Source of the DNA: Rubrivirga marina
GTDB taxonomy: Bacteria > Bacteroidota > Rhodothermia > Rhodothermales > Rubricoccaceae
NCBI RefSeq assembly: GCF_002283365.1
Contig: NZ_MQWD01000001.1
Location: 1,106,202-1,170,201, forward strand
Length of the DNA: 64,000 nucleotides
Direction of reading: 5' to 3'
In this document: piece by piece, positions 52,189 through 61,211 of the stretch
Position numbering within the stretch: the stretch's first letter is position 1
Layout of the letters: every line of letters begins with the position of its first letter
Position numbers and translations under genes: made by a program
Notes under the pieces: generated by a model
Databases searched by the model: none
Told to the model about the DNA's origin: nothing
The model's input: only the letters and a program-made list of their open reading frames with translations

Positions 52189-52210
52189 CCGGGCCGGTCC
52201 CGATCAGCAT

Positions 52211-52729
52211 ATGCGCGCCGCCGTCCTCGTCCTCCTGCTGCTGGCCCCGTCCGCCTCGGCACAGGTGGCGGCCCGGCTGGCCGACCTCCGCCTCGAGACG
52301 GCCGTCCGGCTCGCGCTCGTGGACGACGCGCGGACGCGGGCGCTCGACGTGGCGGTCGCGGCGCGCGACGGCGGCGTCGAGGTCCGCGGCGACGTGCCGC
52401 CGACGCTCCAGCCGCTCGTCGCCGAGATCGCGCGCGGCGTCCGGGGCGTCCGCGTCGTGGGCGGGGCCGCCGTCCCCGACCGGCCGGCGCCCTCGACCGA
52501 CCGGGCGGCGGCGCCGCTCCGGGTCCAGCCGGTGCCCGAGGTGGAGCGGTCTGCGGCCCCGGTCCGGCCGACCTCGACCGACGCCGGCCCGACCTACCAC
52601 ACCGTCGAGCGCGGCGACACCCTCTTCTCGCTCGCCCGCCGCTACGACACGACGGTCCAGGCGATCCTCGACCTCAACGGCCGCGACTCGACGGACATCC
52701 GGATCGGCCAGCGGCTCCGCGTGCGGTAA
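52211..52729 (+). CDS. Exported LysM-domain protein
   Basis: 172 residues. Signal peptide RAAVLVLLLLAPSASAQ. The first mature domain of about 80 residues is BON-like in pattern (ALDVAVAARDGGVEVRGDVP, then GVRGVRVVGGA). A Pro-rich linker leads to a C-terminal LysM domain (HTVERGDTLFSLARRYDTTV, then LNGRDSTDIRIGQRLRV). Probably a periplasmic peptidoglycan-binding protein. It lies 22 bases after trxB. Confidence 0.85.
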   Translation: MRAAVLVLLLLAPSASAQVAARLADLRLETAVRLALVDDARTRALDVAVAARDGGVEVRGDVPPTLQPLVAEIARGVRGVRVVGGAAVPDRPAPSTDRAAAPLRVQPVPEVERSAAPVRPTSTDAGPTYHTVERGDTLFSLARRYDTTVQAILDLNGRDSTDIRIGQRLRVR

Positions 52730-52787
52730 CGCCCGTTGCGGCACCGGCGCGGCGGGAGCGTTCTTGGGCCTCCCCCCCGATCGACCC

Positions 52788-53945
52788 ATGCCGCTCCGCC
52801 TCGTCGCCCTCGTCCTCGTGTTCACCATCGCGGCCTCGGCCCAGTCGCCCGTCGCGCCCGGTGCGGAGCCGGAGCGGATTGCGAGCGGCTTCCAGTTCAC
52901 CGAGGGGCCGGTCTGGTTTGAGGGCACGCTCCTCTTCAGCGACATCCCGGCGAACCGCGTGTATCGGTGGGACCCCGAGAGCGGCCAGACGGAGACGTTC
53001 CTGAGCCCGTCGCAGAAGAGCAACGGACTCGCCCTCGACGCCGACGGGAATCTCCTCCTCGCGCAGCACGCGGCCCAGCGCGTCGCGCGGCTCGACGGCG
53101 ACGTCGAGACGGCGCTCGCGGAGGCCTACGAGGGCGACGCGTTCAACAGCCCGAACGACCTCACGCTCCACCCCGACGGCTCGATCTACTTTTCCGACCC
53201 GACGTGGGGGCTGGAGGGCCGGCCGTCGGAAACCGGGTTCACGGGCGTCTACCGGCTCGACCCGGACGGCACCGTCGACCTCCTCGCCGACGACCTCCAC
53301 CAGCCCAACGGCGTCGCGTTCTCGCCCGACCTCGCGACGTTCTACGTCAGCACGTCGGACGAGCGGACGGTCGTGGCCTACGACCACGCCGACGGCGCGC
53401 TCTCGAACGGCCGCGTCTTCGCGACGCTCACGGGCGGCACGCCGTTCGACGCCGCCGACGGGATGGAGGTCGACGGGCAGGGCCGCCTCTACGTCGCCGG
53501 TCCGCGCGGCGTGTGGATTTTCGCTCCCGACGGGACGGTCCTCGATGTGGTCGACGTGCCGGACCAGACGACGAACGTCGCGTTCGGGCCCGACGACACG
53601 CTCTACATCACCTCCGGCCCCGGCGTCTACCGCCTCTCCCTCGTCGCGGGCACGACGGCGGGCGAGGCCGGTCCGGTCCGCCTCGGGCTCACGATCGAGA
53701 CCGTCGCGCCGAACCCGAGCCGGGGCCTGACCGCCGTCACGATCCGGCTCGACCGGGCGCGCGCCGTGGGGATGGACGTCGTCGATGCGCTCGGTCGGAC
53801 GGTCCGGACGCTCGACCTCGGGCCCCTGGCGGCCGGCGAGCACCGTGCGGAGGTCGACCTCGGTGGGCTCGCCCCGGGCGTCTACACCGTCCGCCTTGAG
53901 GCCGGCGGCCAGCGCGTCACGCGGGCCGTGACCGTGGCGCGCTGA
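52788..53945 (+). CDS. Secreted SMP-30/gluconolactonase-like protein with T9SS sorting domain
   Basis: 385 residues from ATG 52788. Signal peptide RLVALVLVFTIAASAQ. Six-bladed propeller of the SMP-30/gluconolactonase family (about 25-300): FTEGPVWFEGTLLFSDIPAN, NSPNDLTLHPDGSIYFSDPT (metal-ligand Asn and Asp), LHQPNGVAFSPD and DAADGMEVDGQGRLYVAG. The C-terminal Por/T9SS domain has TVAPNPSRG, LGRTVRTLDL and GLAPGVYTVRLEAGG. Likely a lactone hydrolase at the cell surface; the true substrate is unknown. Confidence 0.88.
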   Translation: MPLRLVALVLVFTIAASAQSPVAPGAEPERIASGFQFTEGPVWFEGTLLFSDIPANRVYRWDPESGQTETFLSPSQKSNGLALDADGNLLLAQHAAQRVARLDGDVETALAEAYEGDAFNSPNDLTLHPDGSIYFSDPTWGLEGRPSETGFTGVYRLDPDGTVDLLADDLHQPNGVAFSPDLATFYVSTSDERTVVAYDHADGALSNGRVFATLTGGTPFDAADGMEVDGQGRLYVAGPRGVWIFAPDGTVLDVVDVPDQTTNVAFGPDDTLYITSGPGVYRLSLVAGTTAGEAGPVRLGLTIETVAPNPSRGLTAVTIRLDRARAVGMDVVDALGRTVRTLDLGPLAAGEHRAEVDLGGLAPGVYTVRLEAGGQRVTRAVTVAR

Positions 53946-54129
53946 GGCCCACGACTCCTCGACGAGCGCGAGCGCGTCGCCGTCGAGGCAGAACGTGGAG
54001 CGGCCCGGCGCCAGCGGCTCCTCCCCGGTCTAGTCGATGGGCTGGACGCCGCGTTCGCCCGCCTCGGCCTCGACGCGGACGTGGCCGTCGCGGCCCGCCG
54101 TCTCGGACGGCACGGCCACGCGCCCGGCG
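53946..54129 (-). pseudogene. Possible remnant of a coding sequence, unidentified
   Basis: Between the SMP-30 gene and the M23 peptidase, the minus strand reads as protein-like sequence through an in-frame TAG at 54030-54032: GRDGHVRVEAEAGERGVQPI before it, and EEPLAPGRSTFCLDGDALAL plus VEESWA after it. Codon use (GC-rich third positions) looks coding. No start or family could be recognised, and the neighbouring peptidase stop lies at 54130. It may be a decayed gene fragment or chance in GC-rich DNA. Confidence 0.3.
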
Positions 54130-54735
54130 TCAGCCGCGGACGCCGCGCTCGTAGAGGTCGCTCGCCTGGAACAGCCGGTACGGGTTGACCGGCGTGCCGC
54201 GGCCGCTGCCGCTCTGGCGGAGAACCTGGAAGTGGAGGTGCGGCGGGGTGCTCCGCGCGTTGCCGGTGTTGCCGACGAACCCGAGCACATCGCCCTGGCG
54301 GACCGTCTGGCCCTCCTCGATCCCGGGCGCGTAGGCGTCGAGGTGGGCGTAGTAGAAGTCGTACTCGCCGTCGGGGCTGCGGAGGTAGAGGACCTTCCCG
54401 CCGAGCCGGTTCGTGTGGATTCGCGTGATCTCGCCGTCGGAGATCGCCAGGACCGGCGTCCCGCGCGGGGCCATGATGTCGATGGCGCGGTGCGTCCGAC
54501 CGCCCGAGCGGCGGGCCGAGAACGTGTCGTCGAGATCACTTGGCGCGAGGCCCTCGACGGGCACGAGCAGGCGCTCGGCCGAGAACGAGAGGGCGCGAGT
54601 CGATGCGGACCGCTCGGAGACGGCGCGGACGGGCGGTGCGGACGTCGTGTCGGCCGTGGCGCGGACGGGGGCCTGGGCGAGCGACGGGACGGCGAGGGCG
54701 ACCGCCAGAATCGCGGCGGCGAGCGTGCGGGGCAT
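54130..54735 (-). CDS. M23-family metallopeptidase (LytM), exported
   Basis: 201 residues from ATG 54735. Signal peptide RTLAAAILAVALAVPSLAQ, linker, then a LytM domain with zinc ligands in GGRTHRAIDIMAPRGTPVL (HxxxD) and in TPPHLHFQVL (HxH). Glycine-rich blade GDVLGFVGNTGNA lies between them. Predicted periplasmic peptidoglycan endopeptidase. The second catalytic His is represented by FYYAHLDAY. Single gene. Confidence 0.92.
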   Translation of the reverse strand: MPRTLAAAILAVALAVPSLAQAPVRATADTTSAPPVRAVSERSASTRALSFSAERLLVPVEGLAPSDLDDTFSARRSGGRTHRAIDIMAPRGTPVLAISDGEITRIHTNRLGGKVLYLRSPDGEYDFYYAHLDAYAPGIEEGQTVRQGDVLGFVGNTGNARSTPPHLHFQVLRQSGSGRGTPVNPYRLFQASDLYERGVRG

Positions 54736-54843
54736 GGGCTCCGTGGTGGGGAGCGAAAAAACTAGCGGCACGCCGAGACCGTGGCACTCCTTTTTGCCCT
54801 GCCACCGCATTTTCCAGCCGACGCGCCGTTAGCCCGGCTCCCT

Positions 54844-54863
54844 CCGCCTCGGTGCCGAGGCGG
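54844..54863. repeat. Palindromic intergenic repeat, copy 11
   Basis: CCGCCTCGGTGCCGAGGCGG, compact copy, six bases beyond the proline dehydrogenase stop. Confidence 0.88.
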
Positions 54864-54869
54864 GTGGGG

Positions 54870-55742
54870 TCAGCCGCGGACGAGGGCCTTCAGCACGAAG
54901 AACGCGTTCTCCTTCCGCTCGCGGAGCCGGCGCGAGAAGTAGGGGAGCCACTCGGTCCCGTATGGCACGTAGACCCGCATCCGGTACCCGTCGTTGATCA
55001 GCTGGCGCTGCGTCTCGGGCCGGAGCCCGTAGAGCATCTGGAACTCGAAGGCGTCACGTGAGACGCCCCGCTCCTCGACGAGCTGCTTCACGGACTCGAT
55101 CAGCTCGTCGTCGTGCGTCGCGATGCCCGGGTAGCGGGCGTCGGTGAGGAGCCGGTCCGCGTAGCGCCGGTAGTGCCAGCGGATCGTCGGCATGTCTGGG
55201 TAGGCCAGCGACGGGGGCTCCTTGTAGGCCCCCTTGCAGAGGCGGACGCGCGCGTTCAACGCGCACATCCGGGCCACGTCGGCGTCGGTCCGGTGGAGGT
55301 AGGCCTGGAGGACCGGCCCGACGTGGTCGGGGAAGTCGGGGTAGACGGCCTCGAACACGTCGAGCGTCGACTGCGTGAGGGCCGAGCCCTCCATGTCGAG
55401 GCGGACGAACACGTCGGCCTCCTTCGCTTGCGCCAACAGCGAACGGAGGCTGGCCTCGCAGAGGTCGCGGTCGACGACCTGCCCGATCATCGACAGCTTG
55501 ATCGAGATCCCGACCGCTTCGGGCGCGGCGCCCCGCGCGTCGCGGTAGTCCGCCAGCCGGCCCACGAGGTCGGTGTAGACGCCCGCGAAGGCCGCCGCGC
55601 GGCCCCGGTCGGTGACGTCCTCGCCGAGCAGGTCGAGCGTGACGAAGCGGCCGTCGTCGAGGAGCGGGTCGAGCGCGGGAAGCGCTTCCGACAGGGTCTG
55701 GCCGGCGACGAACCGGCGGGCGAGGGCGAAGGGGAGCGTCAT
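54870..55742 (-). CDS. Proline dehydrogenase
   Basis: 290 residues, stand-alone monofunctional size. TIM-barrel motifs: VGISIKLSMIGQVVD (Lys), VFVRLDMEGSALTQ (Arg, Asp, Glu), RVRLCKGAYKEPPS, GIATHDDELI, FEFQMLYGLRPETQ and the C-terminal substrate helix YFSRRLRERKENAFF with the paired arginines. It oxidises proline to pyrroline-5-carboxylate using FAD and passes electrons to the membrane quinone pool. The P5C dehydrogenase is not adjacent. Confidence 0.94.
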   Translation of the reverse strand: MTLPFALARRFVAGQTLSEALPALDPLLDDGRFVTLDLLGEDVTDRGRAAAFAGVYTDLVGRLADYRDARGAAPEAVGISIKLSMIGQVVDRDLCEASLRSLLAQAKEADVFVRLDMEGSALTQSTLDVFEAVYPDFPDHVGPVLQAYLHRTDADVARMCALNARVRLCKGAYKEPPSLAYPDMPTIRWHYRRYADRLLTDARYPGIATHDDELIESVKQLVEERGVSRDAFEFQMLYGLRPETQRQLINDGYRMRVYVPYGTEWLPYFSRRLRERKENAFFVLKALVRG

Positions 55743-55955
55743 GGGCGGTCGGCGCGGGGCAAGACCAACCCGCGGCCCTCGAAGCTAGTGCCCGGCCCCG
55801 CCGCGCCTCCTCCCTCGAATCGCCACAGAACCCGCCCCAGGGGCGTAGAAGGCGAAGAATCCATTTCCCGGTACAGAGTGTGCGGCACGTGCCGATACAC
55901 GTTTCGTCCTCCCGTTGAGCGCTCTCGGCGTCCAGCGCGTTACGAATCCTCCCTC

Positions 55956-58610
55956 ATGACGCCCATCTCACCCCATTCGTCGTCTCACCCCGTGGCCGGG
56001 TGGATCGATCGGTGGATCGACCCGAACCGGATGCCGGAGGGGCCGCGCGGCATCCGCCAGGCACGGATCGTCGTGGTCGAGGGATGGCTCGGGTTGCTGG
56101 CTCACGCCATCCTGGGCGTGACGCTCGTGCTGGGCGAGGTCCCGATGCTGCCGCTGATCGAGGTGGCCGTCGCCATCGTGCTGACCGTGGCGGCCCTCGC
56201 GGTCGTCCGGTGGGGCGGGCAGGTCGAGGGCGCCGCCTGGGTCCTGGCCCTGTCGCTGGCCCTGACGCCGGTGTTCCAGGCGTCGGTCGACCTCGGCATC
56301 CGCGACCCCGCGCTCGCGCTCGTGATGCTGGCCCCGTTTGCGGGCGCGCTCACGTCGGGCGCCCGGCTGGCGACCGTCTCAGCGGTCGTCGGGGCGCTGG
56401 GCGCGCTCGTCCTGTTCGGGCTCGACGTGATGGGTCTCGCGCCGGAGCCGTTCTCGACGCCCGACGAGGCCGCGGGCTACGCCATCGTCATGGTCACGGT
56501 CGGGTCGGCGCTGTCGGCCACGGCCGGCGTCCTTTACGCCAAGCACACGCGCCACGAGCTCGTCGAGGCCGAAGGGCAGAGCACGCGGCTCGACGCCGCC
56601 CTCCGGGCTTCCGAGGAGCGGTACCGCTCGCTCTTCGACCACATCCCCGTGGGGATGTACCGGTCGGCCCCCGACGGGCGCGTCCTCCTGGCCAACGCCA
56701 CGCTCGCCCGGCTCATCGGCGCGCCGTCGCCCGAGGCGGCCCGGGCCTACAACGCCATCGACTTCTACGTCGACCGCGTCGACCGCGACCGCTTCCGCGA
56801 GACGATCCACCGCGACGGGTTCATCCGCGGGTTCGAGACGCGCTGGCGGCGGCCGAGCGGCGACGTCCGCCACGTCCGGATCGACGCGCGCGTGGCGTTC
56901 GGCGCCGACGGGGAGCCCATGTTCTACGAGGGCGCGGTCGAGGACGTGACGGCCGAGCGGGAGGCGAGGCTCGCGCTCCACCGGAGCGAGGCCCGGTTCA
57001 GGGCGCTCGTCCAGCGCTCGTCCGACGTCGTCGTCGTGGCCGACCGGGCCGACCGGTTCACCTACGTCAGCCCGGCCGTGGGGCCGCTCCTGGGCCACCT
57101 CCCCGAGAGCCTGATCCACACCGCGCTCGTCGACCTCGTCCACCCCGAGGACCGCGACCGCGCCGAGGCGTTTCTGGCCGAGGCCCGCGGCGGCGTCCCG
57201 TCGGCGAGCGTCGAGCTTCGGCTCCGCCACACCGACGGGCACGACGTGTTCGTGGAGGGCGCCGCGACGGCGCTCTACGACGACCCGGCCGTCGGCGGGC
57301 TCGTGCTCAACCTCCGCGACGTGACCGAGCGGAAGCGGGCCCAGGCCGTGCTCGTCCAATCCAAACGCCAGGCCGAGGAGGTCGCCGCGCTCAAGAGCAC
57401 GTTCCTGGCCAACATGAGCCACGAGATCCGGACGCCGCTCACGGCCATCCTCGGCTTCGCCGACGTGCTCGCCGAGGAGGTCACCGACGAGACGCAGGGC
57501 GAGTTCGTCGGGCTCATCGCGCGGAGCGGGCGCCGGCTTATGGACACGCTCAACTCGGTCCTCGACCTGGCCCGCCTCGAGGCCGGCCGTGGCGGGCTCG
57601 TCGAGGAGCGCGTCGACCTCGGCGACCTCGCCCGCGAGGCGGCCGACATGTTCGGACCGGCCGCCTCCGAGAGCGGGCTCGTCATCCGGGCCGAGGTCGA
57701 GCCCGGCGAGCACGCCGTGACGGCCGACGAGGCCGCCGTCGTCCGGGTCCTCCACAACCTCGTGGGCAACGCCATCAAGTTCACCGACGAGGGCAGCATC
57801 ACGGTCGCCGTGCGGACGGACCGGAGCGGCAGCCCGCGTGTCCAACTCGTCGTTCGCGACACGGGCATCGGGGTCGACGAGGCGTTCCTCCCCCGGATCT
57901 TCGGCGAGTTCGAGCAGGAGTCGACCGGGGCGGAACGGAAGTACGAGGGGGCCGGCCTCGGGCTCGCCCTCTCGCGCCAGCTCGTCGACCGGATGGGGGG
58001 CGTGATCACGGTCGACAGCGAGAAGGGCGTCGGGACCGAGTTCACGGTCTCGTTCCCGGCCCTCGTCGCGGGCACCGAGGCGGCCGACGACCGTCCGGTC
58101 GTCCTCGTCGTCGACGACAACGAGCAAGCCCGCGAGATCGCCGTCCACACCCTGGCCGACACGTTCCGCGTGGCGACGGCGGGCGACGGCGAGGGCGCCT
58201 TCGCCGTCATCGAGGCGGACCGGCCCGACGTGGTGCTCCTCGACATCCACCTTGGCCTGTCGATCTCGGGCGAGGACGTCATGCGCCAGCTCCGGGACAC
58301 GCCCGCGTTCGCGGGCCTGCCCATCGTGGCCGTCACGGCGTACGGTCTGCCGGGCGACCGCGAGCGGTTCCTCGCGGCCGGCTTCGACGCCTACCTCACG
58401 AAGCCCTACGCCCGCGCCGATCTCCGCGCGGCCGTCGCGCGGGCCACCCAGGCCCGGACGCACGGCGTGGCCCCGCGGCCCCCGACGCCCGCCGAAGGAG
58501 CCTGGGATGAGGACCCGCCCGGTGGCGGCGTCTACATCTCGCGTGCGGGCCCGTCGTCGGTTTCGCCACCGGCCCGGTCGGCTCCGGCCGTCCCCGACCC
58601 CGCGGCGTAG
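55956..58610 (+). CDS. Hybrid sensor histidine kinase / response regulator
   Basis: 884 residues from ATG 55956; the longer frame upstream is the shadow of proline dehydrogenase. Five to six membrane helices (about 40-200) form the N-terminal sensor region. Two PAS domains follow (YRSLFDHIPVGMYRSAPDGR; FRALVQRSSDVVVVADRADR). HisKA has FLANMSHEIRTPLTAILGF and HATPase has HNLVGNAIKFTDEGSI, DTGIGVDEAFL and GAGLGLALSRQLV. The C-terminal receiver has VVDDNEQAREIA and the phospho-acceptor in VVLLDIHLGLS. The kinase core is very similar to that at 48412-50493. No output regulator is adjacent. Confidence 0.93.
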   Translation: MTPISPHSSSHPVAGWIDRWIDPNRMPEGPRGIRQARIVVVEGWLGLLAHAILGVTLVLGEVPMLPLIEVAVAIVLTVAALAVVRWGGQVEGAAWVLALSLALTPVFQASVDLGIRDPALALVMLAPFAGALTSGARLATVSAVVGALGALVLFGLDVMGLAPEPFSTPDEAAGYAIVMVTVGSALSATAGVLYAKHTRHELVEAEGQSTRLDAALRASEERYRSLFDHIPVGMYRSAPDGRVLLANATLARLIGAPSPEAARAYNAIDFYVDRVDRDRFRETIHRDGFIRGFETRWRRPSGDVRHVRIDARVAFGADGEPMFYEGAVEDVTAEREARLALHRSEARFRALVQRSSDVVVVADRADRFTYVSPAVGPLLGHLPESLIHTALVDLVHPEDRDRAEAFLAEARGGVPSASVELRLRHTDGHDVFVEGAATALYDDPAVGGLVLNLRDVTERKRAQAVLVQSKRQAEEVAALKSTFLANMSHEIRTPLTAILGFADVLAEEVTDETQGEFVGLIARSGRRLMDTLNSVLDLARLEAGRGGLVEERVDLGDLAREAADMFGPAASESGLVIRAEVEPGEHAVTADEAAVVRVLHNLVGNAIKFTDEGSITVAVRTDRSGSPRVQLVVRDTGIGVDEAFLPRIFGEFEQESTGAERKYEGAGLGLALSRQLVDRMGGVITVDSEKGVGTEFTVSFPALVAGTEAADDRPVVLVVDDNEQAREIAVHTLADTFRVATAGDGEGAFAVIEADRPDVVLLDIHLGLSISGEDVMRQLRDTPAFAGLPIVAVTAYGLPGDRERFLAAGFDAYLTKPYARADLRAAVARATQARTHGVAPRPPTPAEGAWDEDPPGGGVYISRAGPSSVSPPARSAPAVPDPAA

Positions 58611-58661
58611 CGGAACCGCGTCGGCGGCCCCTGGTGGACCGCGGGCCCCGTCTCCGCCTCC

Positions 58662-59753
58662 ATGCGTCTCGCCGTCATCGGTGCCGGCCCCGCCGGTCTC
58701 GCCGCCGCCCACGTCCTGTCGCCGGACGTCCACGTCACGGCCTTCGAAAAAAGCCGGGGCGTCTCGGGCCGCGCCGCCACGCGCTGGCGCGACGCGCCGG
58801 GCCAGCCGGCCCTCGCCGAGGCCCACGAGCCGTTCCGCTGGCGTTACGATCACGGCGCGCAGTACCTCGGCCCGGACCCCGACAGCGACGTCGGCCGCTT
58901 CCTCCGTGCCCTCCTCGACGACGACCTCGTAGAGATCGGCGGCGCCGTCTGGCCGTTCGACGACGCCGGCACGCTCCACCCCGACGAAGCCCGCCAGGAC
59001 TCCGCCCGGTGGACGCTCCCCGACGGCATCGCCGGCCTCGGGCGCCGCCTCGCCGAGGCCACGCCGGACCTCGACCTCCGCCTCGAGACCCGCGTCACCC
59101 GGCTCGTCCGTGAGGGGACGTCGTGGACCGTCGAGGCCGACGACGGCGCGCGGCATGACGGGTTCGCCGCCGTCCTCCTGACACCGCCGGCGCCGCAGAC
59201 GGCCGACCTCCTCCGCGCGAGTGACCTCGGCACCGCCGACGCCGCGGCGCTGGCCGACGCGCTCGGCGCCGCCGACTACCGCAGCCAGTTCACCGTCGTC
59301 TGGGCCTTCGACGCCGAGATCGACCGGCCGGCCGACGTGTACGCGCTCGTCAACGCGGCGGGCGAGAGCGGGGGCGGAGGCTATGACGTGGCGTGGGTCG
59401 CCGTCGAGAGCGACAAGCCGAACCGCGCGCCCGTCGGCGCCTCGCTCTTCATCGCCCAGATGGCGCCGGCCTGGACCGACGCTCGCTACGAGGACGCCCC
59501 CGCCGACGTCGTCCGCGCCGCGGCCGAGGCGGTCGAGGGGCTGTGGGGCCCGCTCCCAGATCCGCTCTGGACCGACACGCAGCGTTGGCGGTATTCGCTC
59601 CCAAACGGTGCGGCCGACACCGACACGCTGGAGGCCGCCTCGGAGCACGGCCTGTTCTTCGCCGGCGACTTCACGGCCGGCAAGGGGCGCGTCCACCTCG
59701 CGGTCGAGGAGGGGCGAAAGGCCGCCGAGCGGATCCGCCAGCGGCTCGGCTAG
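58662..59753 (+). CDS. Renalase-like FAD-dependent amine-oxidase-family protein
   Basis: 363 residues. N-terminal dinucleotide-binding RLAVIGAGPAGLAAAHVL, then FEKSRGVSGRAATRWR and YDHGAQYLGPD. A substrate domain follows, and the closing FAD segment is HGLFFAGDFTAGKGRVHLAV. This is the layout of renalase-like flavoproteins, related to phytoene-desaturase-type amine oxidases. Bacterial relatives oxidise NAD(P)H isomers or unknown substrates; the substrate here is not known. Separate from its neighbours. Confidence 0.85.
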   Translation: MRLAVIGAGPAGLAAAHVLSPDVHVTAFEKSRGVSGRAATRWRDAPGQPALAEAHEPFRWRYDHGAQYLGPDPDSDVGRFLRALLDDDLVEIGGAVWPFDDAGTLHPDEARQDSARWTLPDGIAGLGRRLAEATPDLDLRLETRVTRLVREGTSWTVEADDGARHDGFAAVLLTPPAPQTADLLRASDLGTADAAALADALGAADYRSQFTVVWAFDAEIDRPADVYALVNAAGESGGGGYDVAWVAVESDKPNRAPVGASLFIAQMAPAWTDARYEDAPADVVRAAAEAVEGLWGPLPDPLWTDTQRWRYSLPNGAADTDTLEAASEHGLFFAGDFTAGKGRVHLAVEEGRKAAERIRQRLG

Positions 59754-59777
59754 GCCCGCCTCGGTGCCGAGGCGGGC
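59754..59777. repeat. Palindromic intergenic repeat, copy 12
   Basis: GCCCGCCTCGG / CCGAGGCGGGC with a two-base centre (TG), immediately after the stop of the renalase-like gene and before the end of the convergent small membrane-protein gene. Confidence 0.9.
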
Positions 59778-59781
59778 GGGG

Positions 59782-60072
59782 TCAGGTGCCCCGTCGTCCG
59801 TCGGCGAGCTGGCGGCCGGCGTCGGCGAGCGCCCGGTGCTTGACGGCCTCGCCGAACAGACAGAGGCCAGCGTTCACGACGCACAGCGCCGCCGTCCCAT
59901 AGAGCACGAACGGCTCGCCGCGGCCCTTCCGCAGCGTGGCCTCGCCCACGAGCGACAGCCCGAACCCGACGGAGGCCAGCCCTAGCGGCGCGAACCGGCG
60001 CCACGTCTGGAGGTGGCTCTCGACGTTGCCGAGGCGGGCGGGGGCAGAGGGCGGCGGAGGGAGGTCGGGCAT
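59782..60072 (-). CDS. Small two-helix membrane protein, function unknown
   Basis: 96 residues from ATG 60072; an upstream ATG at 60129 overlaps pdxH and is rejected. Pro-rich start [20 protein letters not shown], then two hydrophobic segments ([38 protein letters not shown]) and a short basic tail. No family recognised. Divergent from pdxH by 55 bases. Confidence 0.6.
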   Translation of the reverse strand: MPDLPPPPSAPARLGNVESHLQTWRRFAPLGLASVGFGLSLVGEATLRKGRGEPFVLYGTAALCVVNAGLCLFGEAVKHRALADAGRQLADGRRGT

Positions 60073-60127
60073 CGAACCGGAGCGGGCGCGTGTCGTCCTA
60101 GACCGTCCCGGACGCCGCCCGTTCCCC

Positions 60128-60772
60128 ATGCCCCAGACGCCCTCCGTCGCCGACCTCCGCGAGTCCTACGAGCGCGCCGCGCTCGACGCCGCCGACCTCG
60201 CCGCCAGCCCGTTCGACCAGTTCGCCGCGTGGTTCGCCGAAGCGCAGGCCGCCGGGACGCGCGAGCCCAACGCCATGACGCTGGCGACGGCGTCGGCCGA
60301 CGGCGTGCCCTCGGCCCGGATGGTCCTCCTGAAGGGCGTCGACCACGGCTTCTGCTTCTACACCAACCTCGAGAGCCGGAAGGGGCGCGAACTGGACGCC
60401 AACCCGCGCGCGGCGCTCGTCTGGTGGTGGCCCGAGCTCGAGCGGCAGGTCCGGGTCGAGGGCCGCGTCGAACGCGTCGAGGACGACACGGCCGACGCCT
60501 ACTTCGCCAGCCGGCCGCGCGGCTCCCGTCTCGGCGCGTGGGCGAGCCCCCAGAGCCGGCCCGTTCCCGACCGCGCGACGCTCGAGGCCCTGCTCGACGA
60601 GATCGAGGCGGAGACCGACGGTGAAGACGTCCCGCGCCCTGGCTTCTGGGGCGGCTTCCGCGTGACCCCGGACGCCGTCGAGTTCTGGCAGGGCCGGCCG
60701 AGCCGCCTCCACGACCGCCACGTCTACCGGCGAGAGGGCGACGGTTGGCAGACCGAGCGGCTCGCGCCCTGA
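60128..60772 (+). CDS. pdxH: Pyridoxamine 5'-phosphate oxidase
   Basis: 214 residues from ATG 60128. FMN/PLP motifs: [40 protein letters not shown], then [20 protein letters not shown]. The conserved end is [19 protein letters not shown] with the substrate-binding Arg and His. It makes pyridoxal 5'-phosphate. Normal length. Confidence 0.96.
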   Translation: MPQTPSVADLRESYERAALDAADLAASPFDQFAAWFAEAQAAGTREPNAMTLATASADGVPSARMVLLKGVDHGFCFYTNLESRKGRELDANPRAALVWWWPELERQVRVEGRVERVEDDTADAYFASRPRGSRLGAWASPQSRPVPDRATLEALLDEIEAETDGEDVPRPGFWGGFRVTPDAVEFWQGRPSRLHDRHVYRREGDGWQTERLAP

Positions 60773-60781
60773 GCCGGTCCC

Positions 60782-60817
60782 GCCCGCCTCGGTCGGTCGA
60801 CGGGGACCGAGGCGGGC
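60782..60817. repeat. Palindromic intergenic repeat, copy 13
   Basis: GCCCGCCTCGGT / ACCGAGGCGGGC with a 12-base loop, between the convergent pdxH and small membrane-protein genes. Confidence 0.9.
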
Positions 60818-60821
60818 GGGG

Positions 60822-61076
60822 CTAGGCGTCGTCGGGAGCCTCCTCGTCCCCGCGGTTGTCCGCCACGCCGCGGAGGTTGGTGATGACGAGGAAGCACTGG
60901 AGCGCGACGAGCGCCCACGCGGCGTCGTGCCAGCCCCAGGCGACCCAGAGGGCGTTCGACACGAGGAACAGGGCGAAGCCGACGAGCCGCCAGTGCCGCG
61001 TGTCGGAGGCGACGAGCCAGCCGGCGGCGACGGTGACGGCGAATGCGGGCCACTGGAGGAGATCGAGCCAGTCCAC
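60822..61076 (-). CDS. Small three-helix membrane protein, function unknown
   Basis: 84 residues from GTG 61076. Three hydrophobic helices: LQWPAFAVTVAAGWLVA, LVGFALFLVSNALWVAWGWH and ALVALQCFLVITNLRGV. The pattern (W..G...SNxLWVxWG...LQ..L...NxRG) recalls half-transporter-size membrane proteins of the SemiSWEET/PnuC-like kind, but no family is claimed. The acidic tail ends at a stop five bases from repeat copy 13. Confidence 0.6.
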   Translation of the reverse strand: MDWLDLLQWPAFAVTVAAGWLVASDTRHWRLVGFALFLVSNALWVAWGWHDAAWALVALQCFLVITNLRGVADNRGDEEAPDDA

Positions 61077-61211
61077 GGGCGAGGAGGGAGGGGAGCGCGC
61101 CAACGGCGACGGCCGCGCGGCGGTCCGGAGTCGGCGCCGTTCGTGGAACGCCCGAGAGGGCCGGCCGGACTCGCGCGATTTTTTTAACATGCAGCCCGTT
61201 CCGCTGCCGCC

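Noticed and set aside
61178-61185. Run of eight T before the amidohydrolase as an intrinsic terminator
   Set aside because: No convincing stem lies directly before it; the GGCCGGCC palindrome is offset and imperfect. It could equally be a promoter-proximal A/T patch.
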